DNA of 64,000 bases from Tardiphaga sp. P9-11 (GTDB lineage: Bacteria; Pseudomonadota; Alphaproteobacteria; Rhizobiales; Xanthobacteraceae): the NCBI RefSeq assembly GCF_008329525.1, contig NZ_NPKQ01000003.1:372001-436000 (forward strand). The letters run 5' to 3'. Below, one piece after another: positions 1 through 9,231 of this stretch. The stretch's first letter is position 1. Every line of letters starts with the position of its first letter. Under the pieces are notes generated by a model. The model was not told the DNA's origin. It did no database searches and was given only the letters and a program-made list of their open reading frames with translations. Made by a program: the position numbers and the translations under genes.

Positions 1-882
1 GCTGCGCTGTCAGCCAGTTCGAGCAGCACATACCATGGCGCTTCAACCGCCATCGGACTGCCGCTCGCCGCGCCATGGCGCAAAACGATCTGCAATTGGC
101 TCTGCGACATCAGTTCAAAGGTTTCGACACGACCGCCGGTGGTGCGCTGCAGATACTGCAATAGCTCAACCGCGTGGCCGACCTGATCCATCGACACCAT
201 CGCCGTCGCTGACACCATGAGCTTTGGATACAGTTTCAGCACAGCGGCGGTGACGATGCCGAGCGTGCCCTCCGCGCCGACGAACAGCTGCTTGAGATCG
301 TAGCCGGTATTGTCCTTGCGCAGCGCCCTGAGGCCATTCCAGACACGCCCGTCTGCCAGCACCACTTCCAGCCCGAGCACCTGCTCACGCATATTGCCAT
401 AACGCAGCACGCCGGTGCCGCCGGCATTGGTGGAGATCAACCCGCCGATCTCGCAACTGCCGACGCTTCCGAGCAACACCGGAAACTGGCGTTCATGCTG
501 GTCAGCCAGCGCACGCACATCCGCCAGAATGCAGCCGGCTTCGAGCGTCACCGCATTGTTGAGCGGATCGAGATGACGCACACGGTTGAGCCTTCACGAT
601 CAGGCAGTCCAATTCATCCGGTGCGACCGCTCCGCCGGTGAGCCCGGTATTGCCGGCTTGCGGCACGACGGCCACACCGAAGCTGCGGCAGACGCCCATC
701 AGTGCCGCAACTTCCTCCGTACTTCCCGGCAGGGCTACAGCGACAGCAGCCCCGCGATAACGTGCGCGCCAGTCTTGCTGATAGGAATCGGCATCCGCAC
801 CAGTGCGCACATATTTGCTGCCAATAACTGCGGCCACGGCAGCAAGAAATGCGGCAGGATCAGCTTTCAGAGACGTCAACAC
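1..882 (-). pseudogene. FAD-linked (D-2-hydroxyacid) oxidase, frameshifted and cut by window edge
   Basis: The 5' part of a GlcD/DLD-type FAD-binding oxidoreductase (PCMH fold), reading from a GTG at 882 with ribosome-binding site GGAAGGA upstream. Residues about 70-90 hold the FAD-binding segment QAGNTGLTGG. The reading frame breaks near 591-592: upstream it encodes ..DELDCLIVK, and one base further the correct family sequence resumes (NRVRHLDPLNNAVTLE, then GSVGSCEIGGLISTNAGG and GAEGTLGIVTAAVLKLYP) and stays open to the window edge. Removing one C from the CC at 591-592 restores a single frame, so this is a one-base insertion or a sequencing error. It follows the Bug/TctC gene by only 17 bases and is probably the last gene of that operon. 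The family oxidises 2-hydroxyacids and passes electrons to the respiratory chain; the substrate is unknown. Family assignment is firm; whether the gene is dead is not. Confidence 0.85.
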
Positions 883-899
883 GCTATCCTTCCGAAGAA

Positions 900-1895
900 C
901 TACTCAGCCTTCAGACCGGCTGCTTGAATGATCGGGCCCCATTTCACGCCCTCGGCCTTGACCTGTGCTTCGAGCTCAGCGCCGGTCGAACCCACCGGAT
1001 CGCCGCTCAGCTCGCGCAACTGCTTTGCCACGTCCGGATCGGCCACGGCCTTGCGGAACTCTGCGCTCAACCGTTCTGCAAGCGCAGGTGCCATGCCGGG
1101 CGGCCCGAACACCGCATTCCACGTATAGGTCTCATAGTCAGGCAGGCCGGACTCCGCGATGGTCGGGATGTCCGGGAAGGACGGCGACCGCTTCTTGGTG
1201 GTGACGGCCAGCGTGCGGATCGAGCCCGCCTTGATGAACGGAGCCGCGCCGCTGAGCACGTCGAACAGAACCGGGATCTGTCCGCCCATCAGATCGTTCA
1301 TGGCCGGCGCGCCGCCGCGATAAGGCACATGCTCCATCTTCACGCCCGCCTGCACCTTGAACAGTTCTCCCGACAGATTAGGCGGCGTCCCAACGCCGGA
1401 CGATCCATAGCTGTATTTGGTCGGATCGGCCTTGAGCAGCGCGATGAGTTCCTTGACGGTGGTCGCTTGCACCTGCTTGGACACCATCAGTACATTGGGC
1501 ACCGTCACCAGCATCGAAATCGCGGTGAAATCCTTGACCGGATCGTAAGGCGGCACCTTCGCCATCAGTGGATTGATCGTGTGGGTGGAGATGGTGCCCA
1601 TCAACAATGTCAGCCCATCTGGCTTGGCCCGCGCGACCCGCGTGGCACCGACCACACCGCCAGCGCCGCCGACATTCTCAATGAGAATAGTCTGCCCGAG
1701 CTGATCGGAGACCTTCTTGGCGACATGCCGGCTGACAATGTCGGTTGCCCCACCGGCTGCAAAAGGCACGATCAGCGTAATTGGACTCTTTGGCAATTCA
1801 GCCTGCGCCCAGGCATGAGTACCCGGAATCATCATGCCAGACGCCGCGACGGCCGCCGAGCGGCAGAACGTGCGGCGCGTGATCTTGCTCGCCAT
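900..1895 (-). CDS. Bug/TctC-family periplasmic solute-binding protein
   Basis: 331 aa binding protein of the tripartite tricarboxylate transporter (TTT) type. The N-terminus carries a twin-arginine-like signal (RR at residues 7-8, TRRTFCRS, hydrophobic stretch, cleavage near AWA-QA about residue 30). It is followed by the family signature ITLIVPFAAGGATDIVSR, which forms part of the carboxylate-binding pocket in known Bug proteins. The start was moved from an open frame beginning at 2030 to ATG 1895, because this ATG begins the signal peptide and has AGGGTAGGGA just upstream. No TctA/TctB membrane subunits are nearby, so it is an orphan binding protein, as is common in this group. It sits between the ThDP decarboxylase genes and the FAD oxidase on the same strand, suggesting that it captures the acid they metabolise. 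The ligand is not predictable from sequence alone. Confidence 0.93.
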   Translation of the reverse strand: MASKITRRTFCRSAAVAASGMMIPGTHAWAQAELPKSPITLIVPFAAGGATDIVSRHVAKKVSDQLGQTILIENVGGAGGVVGATRVARAKPDGLTLLMGTISTHTINPLMAKVPPYDPVKDFTAISMLVTVPNVLMVSKQVQATTVKELIALLKADPTKYSYGSSGVGTPPNLSGELFKVQAGVKMEHVPYRGGAPAMNDLMGGQIPVLFDVLSGAAPFIKAGSIRTLAVTTKKRSPSFPDIPTIAESGLPDYETYTWNAVFGPPGMAPALAERLSAEFRKAVADPDVAKQLRELSGDPVGSTGAELEAQVKAEGVKWGPIIQAAGLKAE

Positions 1896-2010
1896 TGTTT
1901 CCCTACCCTTGATGATGTTTTTGTTTCCCACACTGGTTTTCCAGCATTGGGTCTTCCAGTGATCGTCGGAAGGGCGCCGCATCCATATGGATGAGCGCCC
2001 TTCTGTTGGT

Positions 2011-2607
2011 TCAGAGCGGCGCGTGTCCAAGCGCTGCGCGGAATCGGTTCTTCACATAGACACCATCACGCGACGGCAGCACGCGCGGCGGGTTTTCCGC
2101 TTTCACCTTGATGGTCGCGAGCTTGACGCCATCGCGCGACGACAGGCGACCGCGCAGATCCTCCACGCCGGCCATATCGCGGATCTCGCGCGTCCAACCG
2201 AAGCCGCAGGCCTGCGCCACGCGATCGAGATTGACGCCAAGCCCGGCGTGGCTGACCTGCATGCCGGTTTCGCCGAAATGCCCGTTGTCGAGGATCGCAA
2301 TGGTGAGATTGGCAGGTTTACGCGTAGCGATGGTGGCGAGTCCGCCCATCCCCATCAGCATCTCGCCATCGCCGGTGATGACCAGCACCGAATAATTCGG
2401 CTTCGCCGTGGCCAACCCGAGGCCAACCATGGCCGCACTGCCCATTGCTGCCCAGAGGTAGTAATTGTTGTCGTGATCACCGGCAGCCATCACGTCATAG
2501 GATGGTGAGCCGAGACCGGTGACGACGAGAAGATCCTTGCGCCCAGCCAGCAGTGTCTGCACGACCTCACGGCGATCGAGCGCGCCGCCCGCGTTTACTT
2601 GACCCAC
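2011..2607 (-). CDS. ThDP-dependent decarboxylase, beta (cofactor-binding) subunit, sulfopyruvate/phosphonopyruvate decarboxylase-like
   Basis: 198 aa protein consisting of a thiamine-diphosphate-binding (PP) domain only. The ThDP/Mg motif begins at GDGEM (residues 79-83) and ends at the Asn of AILDNGHFGE (N108), the usual spacing of about 30 residues. It starts at GTG 2607 with GGAGAG upstream and overlaps the 3' end of the preceding Pyr-domain gene by 13 bases, indicating translational coupling of two subunits of one enzyme. Split Pyr/PP decarboxylases of this size include sulfopyruvate decarboxylase ComD/ComE, and phosphonopyruvate decarboxylase is a fused relative. Which 2-oxoacid is used here cannot be told from sequence. 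Neighbouring oxidase and Bug/TctC genes point to catabolism of an organic or sulfo-acid rather than coenzyme M synthesis. Confidence 0.88.
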   Translation of the reverse strand: MGQVNAGGALDRREVVQTLLAGRKDLLVVTGLGSPSYDVMAAGDHDNNYYLWAAMGSAAMVGLGLATAKPNYSVLVITGDGEMLMGMGGLATIATRKPANLTIAILDNGHFGETGMQVSHAGLGVNLDRVAQACGFGWTREIRDMAGVEDLRGRLSSRDGVKLATIKVKAENPPRVLPSRDGVYVKNRFRAALGHAPL

Positions 2608-3137
2608 TGCTTCTCTCCAATCAAGCGCTGCCCCAGAAGCAATGCGCAGGCCGCATCGCCATTGAATGCCATCGATGCGGCGCCGTGCAACAGCGGCGCA
2701 ACATCCTGCGGCTCATCGGCGCGCCAGGTCAGAACGCCCATCAGGTTAAGTGCCTTCTCGGTCGCCTGCCCCATCGGGTTCTGCCACGCATTGAACTCCG
2801 CCCAGTCGCCGCGCATGGTCACGACCATCAGCAGAGGAAAGCGCGTGCAGGCCTGCAGCGCCAGCGTGTTGATACAATTGCCGACGCCGCTCGACTGCAT
2901 CAGCAGCGCGCCGCGCTCGCCGCCGAGCCAGGCACCCGCGAGATAGCCGATGCCTTCCTCCTCGGTGGTCAGCACCACGGAATTGATCGCATTGTCCTCG
3001 TCGGCGAGACGAATGGCCGTGGAGTGCCCGGCATCGGGCACATAGACCACGTGCTTGACGTCGGCCTCCTTGAGGATGCGAAACACATCGTGCCGCCAAT
3101 CCACCTGTGAACCGGGCGTGGGCCCTGCATCTGACAT
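2595..3137 (-). CDS. ThDP-dependent decarboxylase, alpha (Pyr-domain) subunit
   Basis: 180 aa protein matching the pyrimidine-binding domain of ThDP enzymes. The Glu cluster in LTTEEEGIGYLAG (about residues 57-69) is the expected position of the catalytic glutamate that activates ThDP, followed by the GALLMQSSGVGNCINTL stretch typical of the ComD/phosphonopyruvate decarboxylase group. ATG 3137 was chosen over an upstream ATG at 3161 because only the former has a ribosome-binding site (GGAG about 8 bases upstream). It pairs with the overlapping PP-domain subunit gene downstream to make an alpha/beta 2-oxoacid decarboxylase. It lies 147 bases downstream of the LysR gene on the same strand, so that regulator may control it. 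Confidence 0.88.
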   Translation of the reverse strand: MSDAGPTPGSQVDWRHDVFRILKEADVKHVVYVPDAGHSTAIRLADEDNAINSVVLTTEEEGIGYLAGAWLGGERGALLMQSSGVGNCINTLALQACTRFPLLMVVTMRGDWAEFNAWQNPMGQATEKALNLMGVLTWRADEPQDVAPLLHGAASMAFNGDAACALLLGQRLIGEKQWVK

Positions 3138-3245
3138 TCCAGTCTCCGTTGCTTGCAGCATAGCGCTGACTCACGCTTAGCCCAAAGCAGACCGCGCAAC
3201 GCATACAGATTTGCTTGATGAGATATGCCGAGATTTGATCTCTGG

Positions 3246-3281
3246 CGTTGCAGCACTCGACAGCGCGCGAATGATGCAACG
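3246..3281. promoter_or_regulatory. Inverted repeat between lysR stop and decarboxylase operon
   Basis: CGTTGCA (3246-3252) and TGCAACG (3275-3281) form perfect 7-base arms 22 bases apart, immediately next to the lysR stop. It could be an operator for the LysR protein or a weak transcription-end hairpin. The sequence alone does not decide. Confidence 0.3.
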
Positions 3282-3284
3282 CAG

Positions 3285-4223
3285 CTACGTTTTCTCGGGA
3301 TCGATCATGTGTCCGACCCAGATATTCCGGGCGACGAGATCGGCCGCGATCTCGGTGAATGTATCGCCGACGAAGCGCGCCGCCGCGCTGACCGAACGGT
3401 CTGCCGGATAGGCCAGAACCAGCTTGCGCGCCGGCGTGGGATTGACCAGCGGCGCCGCACAGAGCACCCCACTCTCGACCAGCGCATGGATCGGCGCGAG
3501 CGGAAGCGCAGTCGAGCCAACACCGTTGCGCACCAGATCGATCATCGCGCCGAAGGAATCCGCCTCGACGCTGCCGCGCAATTGAATGCCGGCCTGCCGC
3601 GCGCATTCTTCCATGATTCCACGCAAGCCGTGGCGCAGACTGGGCAAAACTAGTTCCTCATGGGCCAGCGCTGCGAACGGAACGGGACGATCCATGCGCA
3701 ATCCCTTGCTGCCGGCACTGACGAACAGCAGGTTCTCCATCATCACCGGCACGATGCGCAGTGAACGCAACGGCTGCGGATCGTAGGACACAGCGAGTTC
3801 GAGCTCGCCGCGCTGCAGCCAGTCGAGCAGATGCCCGGTGAAAGCCGATGACAGCCGGATCGAGAGCTGCGGATGCACTTCCTTGATCTTCTTCACCAAG
3901 GGAACGGTGACGATCTCCGCCACGGTCGGCGTCGTGCCGATGGAGACGAGCCCCTTGAACGACGCGCTCTCCTCCGAGGTGACATTGCGGATGGCATCGA
4001 ACTCGGTCATCACGCGCGTGGCGTGGTTGAGAACCTCACGGCCAACCTCGGTGATGACCATGCCGCGCCCGTGCCGTTCGAACAGTACGGCGCCGAGCTC
4101 CTTTTCCAAAAGTCTGATCTGCCGGCTCAAGGCCGGCTGCGCGATGTGAAGGCGATCGGCGGCCTTGCTCAGGCTACCCAGTTCGGCCACGTGGATGAGT
4201 GTCTTGAGCTGCGCGACGTCCAT
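3285..4223 (-). CDS. LysR-family transcriptional regulator
   Basis: 312 aa, the normal size for the family. Residues 1-60 form the winged helix-turn-helix (LKTLIHVAELGSLSKAADRL, then QPALSRQIRLLEKELG), followed by a linker helix and a two-lobe effector-binding domain beginning near residue 90 (LVSIGTTPTVAEIV). It belongs to the CbnR/nitrogen-assimilation-like branch, with a sensor domain for small aromatic or carboxylic ligands. It is encoded directly upstream of the ThDP decarboxylase genes on the same strand and probably activates them. The C-terminus runs past the typical end with a short polar tail. The effector is unknown. Confidence 0.93.
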   Translation of the reverse strand: MDVAQLKTLIHVAELGSLSKAADRLHIAQPALSRQIRLLEKELGAVLFERHGRGMVITEVGREVLNHATRVMTEFDAIRNVTSEESASFKGLVSIGTTPTVAEIVTVPLVKKIKEVHPQLSIRLSSAFTGHLLDWLQRGELELAVSYDPQPLRSLRIVPVMMENLLFVSAGSKGLRMDRPVPFAALAHEELVLPSLRHGLRGIMEECARQAGIQLRGSVEADSFGAMIDLVRNGVGSTALPLAPIHALVESGVLCAAPLVNPTPARKLVLAYPADRSVSAAARFVGDTFTEIAADLVARNIWVGHMIDPEKT

Positions 4224-4256
4224 CTCTGTGGTCCACCAGTGCTTGGGAAGGCGCGA

Positions 4257-5210
4257 TTACGCCGCCCGCATGATGGCATCCACAAGCAATCCTGCAAACA
4301 GCAGCAGCCCCGCATCGCGGTTGGATTTGAACAGCCGCAGGCATAGCGCGGAGTCGCTGATATCGGTGCGTGCGACCTGCCAGACCAGATGCAGGGCGAA
4401 TGCCGCGAGGCCGAGCCATGCCGGCCAGCGCGCGCCAGCCAGTGCTAGCGCCGCGCCGATCAGCAACACGGCAAGCCCGTAGAACAGCGTCAGCGCGGCC
4501 TGCGTGCGTTCCCCAAACAGCAGCGCCGTCGACTTCACGCCGATCAGCGCGTCGTCCTCGGTGTCCTGATGGGCGTAGAGCGTATCATAGGCGATCACCC
4601 AGCAGATCGACCCGGCATACAAAGCCAGCGCTGCCGCATCAATGCGGCCGAACACGACGGCGAAGCCCATCAGCGCGCCCCATGAGAAGGCGAGACCGAG
4701 CACGCTTTGCGGCCAGTAGGTGATGCGCTTCATGAAGGGATAGGCGGCAACGATGCCCAGCGAAGCGATTCCGGTGGCGATGGCAAAGGTGTTGAACTGC
4801 AGCAGCACCACGAGACCGATCAGCGCCTGCAGCACCAGAAATGCGAAAGCCTGTTTCGCCGTGACCTGCCCGGCCGGGATCGGCCGCGAGCGCGTGCGCT
4901 CCACCTTGGCGTCGAGATCCCTGTCGGTGATGTCGTTCCAGGTACAGCCGGCGCCGCGCATGACGAAGGCGCCGATAAAGAACAGCGCGATCATCTTAGG
5001 CAGTTGATGGATATCGTGCGCCATGCCGGAGGCGAGCGCTGCCGACCACCAGCACGGCATCAGCAGCAACCATGAGCCGATCGGACGATCGAAGCGCGAC
5101 AGCCGCAGATAGGGCCGCGACCACAGCGGTGCCGAACGATCGACCCAGTTGCCGGTCGCATCCGCAACGCGGGCGGCCGCGTCGCTCACTGGAATAGAAC
5201 GGTTCGCCAC
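4257..5210 (-). CDS. ubiA: 4-hydroxybenzoate polyprenyltransferase
   Basis: 317 aa integral membrane prenyltransferase that attaches the polyprenyl chain to 4-hydroxybenzoate in ubiquinone synthesis at the inner membrane. Two Asp-rich Mg-diphosphate-binding motifs are visible: NDITDRDLD at residues 92-100, followed by the TRSRPIPAGQ segment, and YDTLYAHQDTEDD in the second half. Hydrophobic segments account for about eight to nine membrane spans. The N-terminal extension of roughly 30 residues before RPYLRLSRFDRPIG is usual in this order. The gene stands only 4 bases downstream of the stop of the 5215-5919 secreted-protein gene on the same strand, so the two may share a transcript; the functional link is unclear. 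Confidence 0.96.
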   Translation of the reverse strand: MANRSIPVSDAAARVADATGNWVDRSAPLWSRPYLRLSRFDRPIGSWLLLMPCWWSAALASGMAHDIHQLPKMIALFFIGAFVMRGAGCTWNDITDRDLDAKVERTRSRPIPAGQVTAKQAFAFLVLQALIGLVVLLQFNTFAIATGIASLGIVAAYPFMKRITYWPQSVLGLAFSWGALMGFAVVFGRIDAAALALYAGSICWVIAYDTLYAHQDTEDDALIGVKSTALLFGERTQAALTLFYGLAVLLIGAALALAGARWPAWLGLAAFALHLVWQVARTDISDSALCLRLFKSNRDAGLLLFAGLLVDAIMRAA

Positions 5211-5214
5211 CCGA

Positions 5215-5919
5215 TCATCGGGTGAGCACGTTGCCGTTCAGCGTATCGAAGGTGGTGCCGCCGCTCTTGCGCGCATTGTTGGCCTCCGGCAGCGATGCCG
5301 ACGAGCCCAGCACGTCGCTGAGGCGCGGTGCAGCAGCCGGCCCACCACCACGCTGCTGCTGACTGGCAACGCTGCAGACCTTCTGCCGCATGCCTTCGGT
5401 GTTCTTGTGACCAGTCTTCATCTGTTCACCGACATTGGCCGGAATGCCGCACTTCTGCGCATTTGCCTCGATGTATTTGATCATCTTGACTTCGGTCTGC
5501 GAGAAAGAGGTGATCAGCTTGCAGGCCTCGTCCGGAGGCGCGCGACGCTCGCTCGCAGCCTTGATGGCAGCGCCCTTCTTTTCCGCGTCCTGGCGCAGGG
5601 GCAGAAAGCCCTTCATGCAATCCTCGCCGCCGGGCGGGCCCGCCTGCTGCTGCGGGGGAGCGCCGAAGCCGCCGCCACCAAGCGGTGCAGCGCCGCCTGA
5701 GGGGAACGCGCTGGGCGCGGCAGCCGAACCATTGATCGGCGGAAATGGCGATGCGCTCGCAGGCGCGCCATTCACCGGCGGGAACGGCGACGAATTCGCA
5801 GGCGCGGCAGAGCTGTTGCCCGGCAGCGGCGCGGGAAACGCGCCCTGGGCATGAACTTCCACAGCCTGCATGGCGAAGACAGCCATGGTGAGCGGCACAA
5901 TCAAACGACGGATGATCAC
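5215..5919 (-). CDS. Secreted Pro/Ala-rich protein of unknown function
   Basis: 234 aa. An N-terminal signal peptide ends at VHAQG (about residue 25). Residues 30-95 are a low-complexity Pro/Ala/Gly/Ser region with near-repeats SPFPPVNG, SPFPPING and SAFPSGG. A more ordered domain (about residues 97-180) has four Cys (EDCMKGF, EACKLI, QKCGIP, QKVCSV) that could form two disulfides in the periplasm, and a helical segment containing ITSFSQTEVKMIKYIEA. The tail is Ser/Asn-rich. I do not recognise a named family; similar exported proteins are common beside ubiA in Bradyrhizobium relatives (general recollection). No function is assigned. Confidence 0.8.
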   Translation of the reverse strand: MIIRRLIVPLTMAVFAMQAVEVHAQGAFPAPLPGNSSAAPANSSPFPPVNGAPASASPFPPINGSAAAPSAFPSGGAAPLGGGGFGAPPQQQAGPPGGEDCMKGFLPLRQDAEKKGAAIKAASERRAPPDEACKLITSFSQTEVKMIKYIEANAQKCGIPANVGEQMKTGHKNTEGMRQKVCSVASQQQRGGGPAAAPRLSDVLGSSASLPEANNARKSGGTTFDTLNGNVLTR

Positions 5920-6122
5920 AGATATTCCTCCGGCAGCTCAGTGCCCCGATATGTCGGGGGGCGAAGCCCATCCTGATTCAGGACTTTCTACGATTCCTGC
6001 CAAGCCTTAACAACCCACCAACAGCACGCGGATTCGGGCGGCAGCGCGGCGCAAACCCACGTTCTCGCATGATAATTCGTCGCAGTTGGGCTAAAGCTCG
6101 CCCTCTGAATGGAACATGAACG

Positions 6123-6887
6123 ATGCCGCAAGCCGATTTCCGCAGTCCCCGCCTCTTTGTCGACGCGCCTTTTGCAGCCGACGCCACTATTTCGCTCGAC
6201 CGCAACCAGAGCAATTACCTCGGCAATGTGCTGCGCCTTGGCTCCGGCGCCTCGGTGCTGGTGTTCAACGGCAAGGACGGCGAATGGCAGGCCGCCATTT
6301 CCGGCGGCAAACGGGCCGACCGCCTGACGCTGCTGGCCCAAACCCGGCCGCAGGATCGCCTGCCTGACGTGACCTATGTGTTCGCACCGCTGAAGCACGC
6401 CCGGCTCGACTACATGGTGCAGAAGGCCATCGAAATGGGCTCCGCGGCGCTGCAGCCGGTCATGACGCGCTTTACCCAAGCCAGCCGGGTGAATACCGAG
6501 CGGATGCGCGCCAATGTGGTGGAAGCTGCCGAACAATGCGGAATCCTGAGCGTGGCTACGGTCGCCGAGCCGCTGAACCTGCCCAAATATCTCGATCAGC
6601 GGGACGCCAAGCGGCTGCTGATCTTCTGCGACGAAGCCGCCGAAGTGGCCGATCCCGTGGCGGCGCTGACCGGCGCCCGCACGGCCGCCTCAGCCGGAAT
6701 TGATGTGCTGATCGGCCCGGAAGGCGGTTTTGCCGAGGAAGAGCGGGCCCTTCTGCTGAAACAGGCCAATATTCTCCGACTGGCGCTGGGACCTCGAATC
6801 ATGCGGGCCGATACCGCCGCCGTGGCTGCGCTGGCACTGGTGCAAACCGCCCTTGGTGACTGGAATGGTAACCAAGTAGGCAAATAA
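6123..6887 (+). CDS. rsmE: 16S rRNA m3U1498 methyltransferase RsmE
   Basis: 254 aa SPOUT-class methyltransferase that methylates N3 of U1498 in 16S rRNA using S-adenosylmethionine. It has the N-terminal PUA-like domain (LFVDAPF, YLGNVLRLGSG) and the C-terminal trefoil-knot motifs LIGPEGGFAEEE (about residues 196-207) and LALGPRIMRADTAAVAALA (about 219-237), which build the SAM site. KHARLDYMVQKAIEMG is the family's conserved central segment. Length is typical (about 240-255). ATG 6123 places the family-typical start PQADFRSPRLFVD at the N-terminus. It is transcribed divergently from the ubiA-side genes and is followed 113 bases later by hisZ. Confidence 0.96.
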   Translation: MPQADFRSPRLFVDAPFAADATISLDRNQSNYLGNVLRLGSGASVLVFNGKDGEWQAAISGGKRADRLTLLAQTRPQDRLPDVTYVFAPLKHARLDYMVQKAIEMGSAALQPVMTRFTQASRVNTERMRANVVEAAEQCGILSVATVAEPLNLPKYLDQRDAKRLLIFCDEAAEVADPVAALTGARTAASAGIDVLIGPEGGFAEEERALLLKQANILRLALGPRIMRADTAAVAALALVQTALGDWNGNQVGK

Positions 6888-7000
6888 GGCGCCGCCCTGA
6901 CCCCACATTAAGGCCACCGGGCGATGGTGGTCGAAACGTCGCAACCGCCATGCTATGGGCTGCGCCAACGACCACTCTATTGAGATTGCTGGACTTCGAG

Positions 7001-8167
7001 ATGACCAAACCCGCCGCCCCTCGCGCGACCGGATCCGCCGCATGGGCGGATGCATTGCTGTTGTCGTTTGCCGAGGCCGGCTACGTCCATGCCGAGCCCG
7101 CGATCCTCCAGCCGGCCGACCCGTTCCTCGACATGTCCGGCGAAGACATCCGCAAGAGCCTGTATCTGACGACAGACGCGTCGGGCGAAGAGCTGTGCCT
7201 GCGGCCGGATCTCACGATCCCCGTGGCGCGCGATTATCTCGCCTCACTGCAGGCCGGCCAGCCCGCGGGCTTCAGCTATCTCGGCCCGGTGTTTCGCTAT
7301 CGGCAGGGCACGGCCAGCGAATTCCAGCAGGCCGGCATCGAATCCTTCGGCCGCCAGGACCGCGCCGCAGCAGACGCTGAAATGCTAGCGCTCGGTCTTG
7401 AGGCGATGGCCGCCTTCGGTCTCTCTGACATCGAAATTCGCACCGGCGACGTCGCACTGTTCGCGGCACTGATCGAGGCGCTCAATCTGTATCCGGTGTG
7501 GAAGCGCCGGCTGATGAAGGACTTCAACCGCAAGGTCAGCCTGACCCACGATCTCGACCGGCTGACACTCGCGGAGTCGCCCGTCCGCAACGAATATGAG
7601 GGCGTGCTCGCCGCGCTGGCCGGCTCCGACCGCAAGGCGGCGCTGGCATTGGTCACCGACCTGATGTCGATCGCCGGCGCCACCAATGTCGGCGGCCGTT
7701 CGGTGGCGGAAATCGCCGACCGCTTCCTCGAACAGTCGACGCTGAAAGGCGGCGCGCTGCCGCGCGATGCACTGGTGCTGATCAAGCGCTTCCTCGCTAT
7801 CTCGGGCGATCCCGACGATGCCTTGCAGCAACTGCGCAAGCTCGCCTCCGATGCCAAACTCAACATCACGGCCGCCATCGACGAATTTGAAAGCCGCATC
7901 GGCTTCATGGCGGCGCGCGGTATCGATACCACCAGGACGCGTTTCTCGACGTCGTTCGGCCGCGGCGTCGACTACTACACCGGCTTCGAATTCGAACTGC
8001 ACCGCAAGGGCGATAGCACCGAGCCGCTGGTCGCTGGCGGCCGCTATGACGGATTGCTGACGCAGCTCGGCTCCGCTACGCCGATCCCAGCGGTCGGCTT
8101 CTCGATCTGGATCGAAGCACTGACCCAAAACGCGTCCTCGGCGCTGGTTTCCGGGAGCGCGTCATGA
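7001..8167 (+). CDS. hisZ: ATP phosphoribosyltransferase regulatory subunit HisZ
   Basis: 388 aa paralogue of histidyl-tRNA synthetase that lacks aminoacylation and acts as the regulatory subunit of HisG in the first step of histidine synthesis. Class II synthetase motifs are visible: [15 protein letters not shown] (motif-2 region, about residue 65), [27 protein letters not shown] (motif 2 loop), and [15 protein letters not shown] plus [11 protein letters not shown] near the C-terminus. The frame is open back to ATG 6950, but ATG 7001 gives the usual N-terminus; the choice is moderate because both ribosome-binding sites are weak. The stop overlaps the hisG start (ATGA at 8164-8167), so HisZ and HisG are translationally coupled, as expected for one complex. 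Confidence 0.94.
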   Translation: MTKPAAPRATGSAAWADALLLSFAEAGYVHAEPAILQPADPFLDMSGEDIRKSLYLTTDASGEELCLRPDLTIPVARDYLASLQAGQPAGFSYLGPVFRYRQGTASEFQQAGIESFGRQDRAAADAEMLALGLEAMAAFGLSDIEIRTGDVALFAALIEALNLYPVWKRRLMKDFNRKVSLTHDLDRLTLAESPVRNEYEGVLAALAGSDRKAALALVTDLMSIAGATNVGGRSVAEIADRFLEQSTLKGGALPRDALVLIKRFLAISGDPDDALQQLRKLASDAKLNITAAIDEFESRIGFMAARGIDTTRTRFSTSFGRGVDYYTGFEFELHRKGDSTEPLVAGGRYDGLLTQLGSATPIPAVGFSIWIEALTQNASSALVSGSAS

Positions 8168-9141
8168 CAGCACCATTCGTCCTTGCCGTTCCCTCCAAGG
8201 GACGTCTGCAGGAAAACGCCGAAGCCTTCTTCTCCCGCGCCGGCCTGACGCTGGCAAAGCCCGGCGGCGTGCGCGACTACCGCGGCACCATTGCCGGCTT
8301 CGACAACGTCGAAATCGCCTATCTCTCGGCCAGCGAGATCGCCTCGAACCTGGCGCGCGGCGCCGTGCATCTCGGCATTACCGGTGAAGACCTGCTGCGC
8401 GAGAGCATCCCTGACGCCGACAAGAAGGTTGCACTGATCGAAGGTCTTGGCTTCGGCAGCGCCAATGTGGTCGTCGCGGTGCCGCAGGCCTGGATTGACG
8501 TGCGCACCATGGCCGATCTCGATGACGTCACCACCGGCTTTCGTGCGCAGCACAATCGTCGCATGCGCGTCGCCACCAAATATATCAACCTGACGCGAAA
8601 CTTCTTCGCGTCCCATGGTGTGGTCGACTATCGCATCGTCGAAAGCGCCGGCGCCACTGAAGGCGCACCTGCGACCGGCACCGCCGAACTGATCGTCGAC
8701 ATCACCACCACCGGTGCGACCCTCGTCGCCAACGGCCTCAAGGTACTAGATGACGGCGTGATCCTGCGCAGCCAGGCCAATCTCGTCGCATCGCGCGCTG
8801 CCGACTGGTCGCCGCAGGCGCGTGATACAGCGAGCATCATTCTCGATCACATCGCCGCGCGCGCCCGCGCCAGCAAGTACAAGGAAGTGCGCACCCGCTT
8901 TGCCGGCTGCAATCAGGCGCTGCTCACCGAAGCGCATAACCGCTTCGGCGTGGTATCGCCGTTCGGCGGCCCGACGTCGTCGGGCATGATCACGCTGCAC
9001 TGCCCGCCGGCACAGCTTTATGCGCTCAGCAGCTTCCTGCGTGCCAACGGCGCCGACACCGTGTCCGTGGCGTCGCTCGACTATGTGATGGATCGCGAGA
9101 ATCCGCTATTCGCCAAACTTGAGGCCTTCCTGCGGCAGTAA
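8164..9141 (+). CDS. hisG: ATP phosphoribosyltransferase catalytic subunit
   Basis: 325 aa enzyme condensing ATP with PRPP, the committed and feedback-controlled step of histidine synthesis. The N-terminus [19 protein letters not shown] and the segment [11 protein letters not shown] are typical of HisG. The PRPP-binding loop lies near [28 protein letters not shown] (about residues 178-205). Short HisG forms that need HisZ are about 210-230 aa, yet this protein continues for about 100 more residues. Its last 75 residues (from [20 protein letters not shown]) resemble the regulatory ACT-like C-terminal domain of long HisG. It therefore appears to be a long-type HisG next to a hisZ gene. The ATGA overlap with hisZ implies one operon. 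Confidence 0.95.
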   Translation: MTAPFVLAVPSKGRLQENAEAFFSRAGLTLAKPGGVRDYRGTIAGFDNVEIAYLSASEIASNLARGAVHLGITGEDLLRESIPDADKKVALIEGLGFGSANVVVAVPQAWIDVRTMADLDDVTTGFRAQHNRRMRVATKYINLTRNFFASHGVVDYRIVESAGATEGAPATGTAELIVDITTTGATLVANGLKVLDDGVILRSQANLVASRAADWSPQARDTASIILDHIAARARASKYKEVRTRFAGCNQALLTEAHNRFGVVSPFGGPTSSGMITLHCPPAQLYALSSFLRANGADTVSVASLDYVMDRENPLFAKLEAFLRQ

Positions 9142-9231
9142 TGCGCAGCGCGGCGTTTCGCCTTGCTGGCAAGCGCGCTGGCCGATTACCATATGATTCA
9201 TGAGCATATTCTGGATGTTGGATTCTGATCG

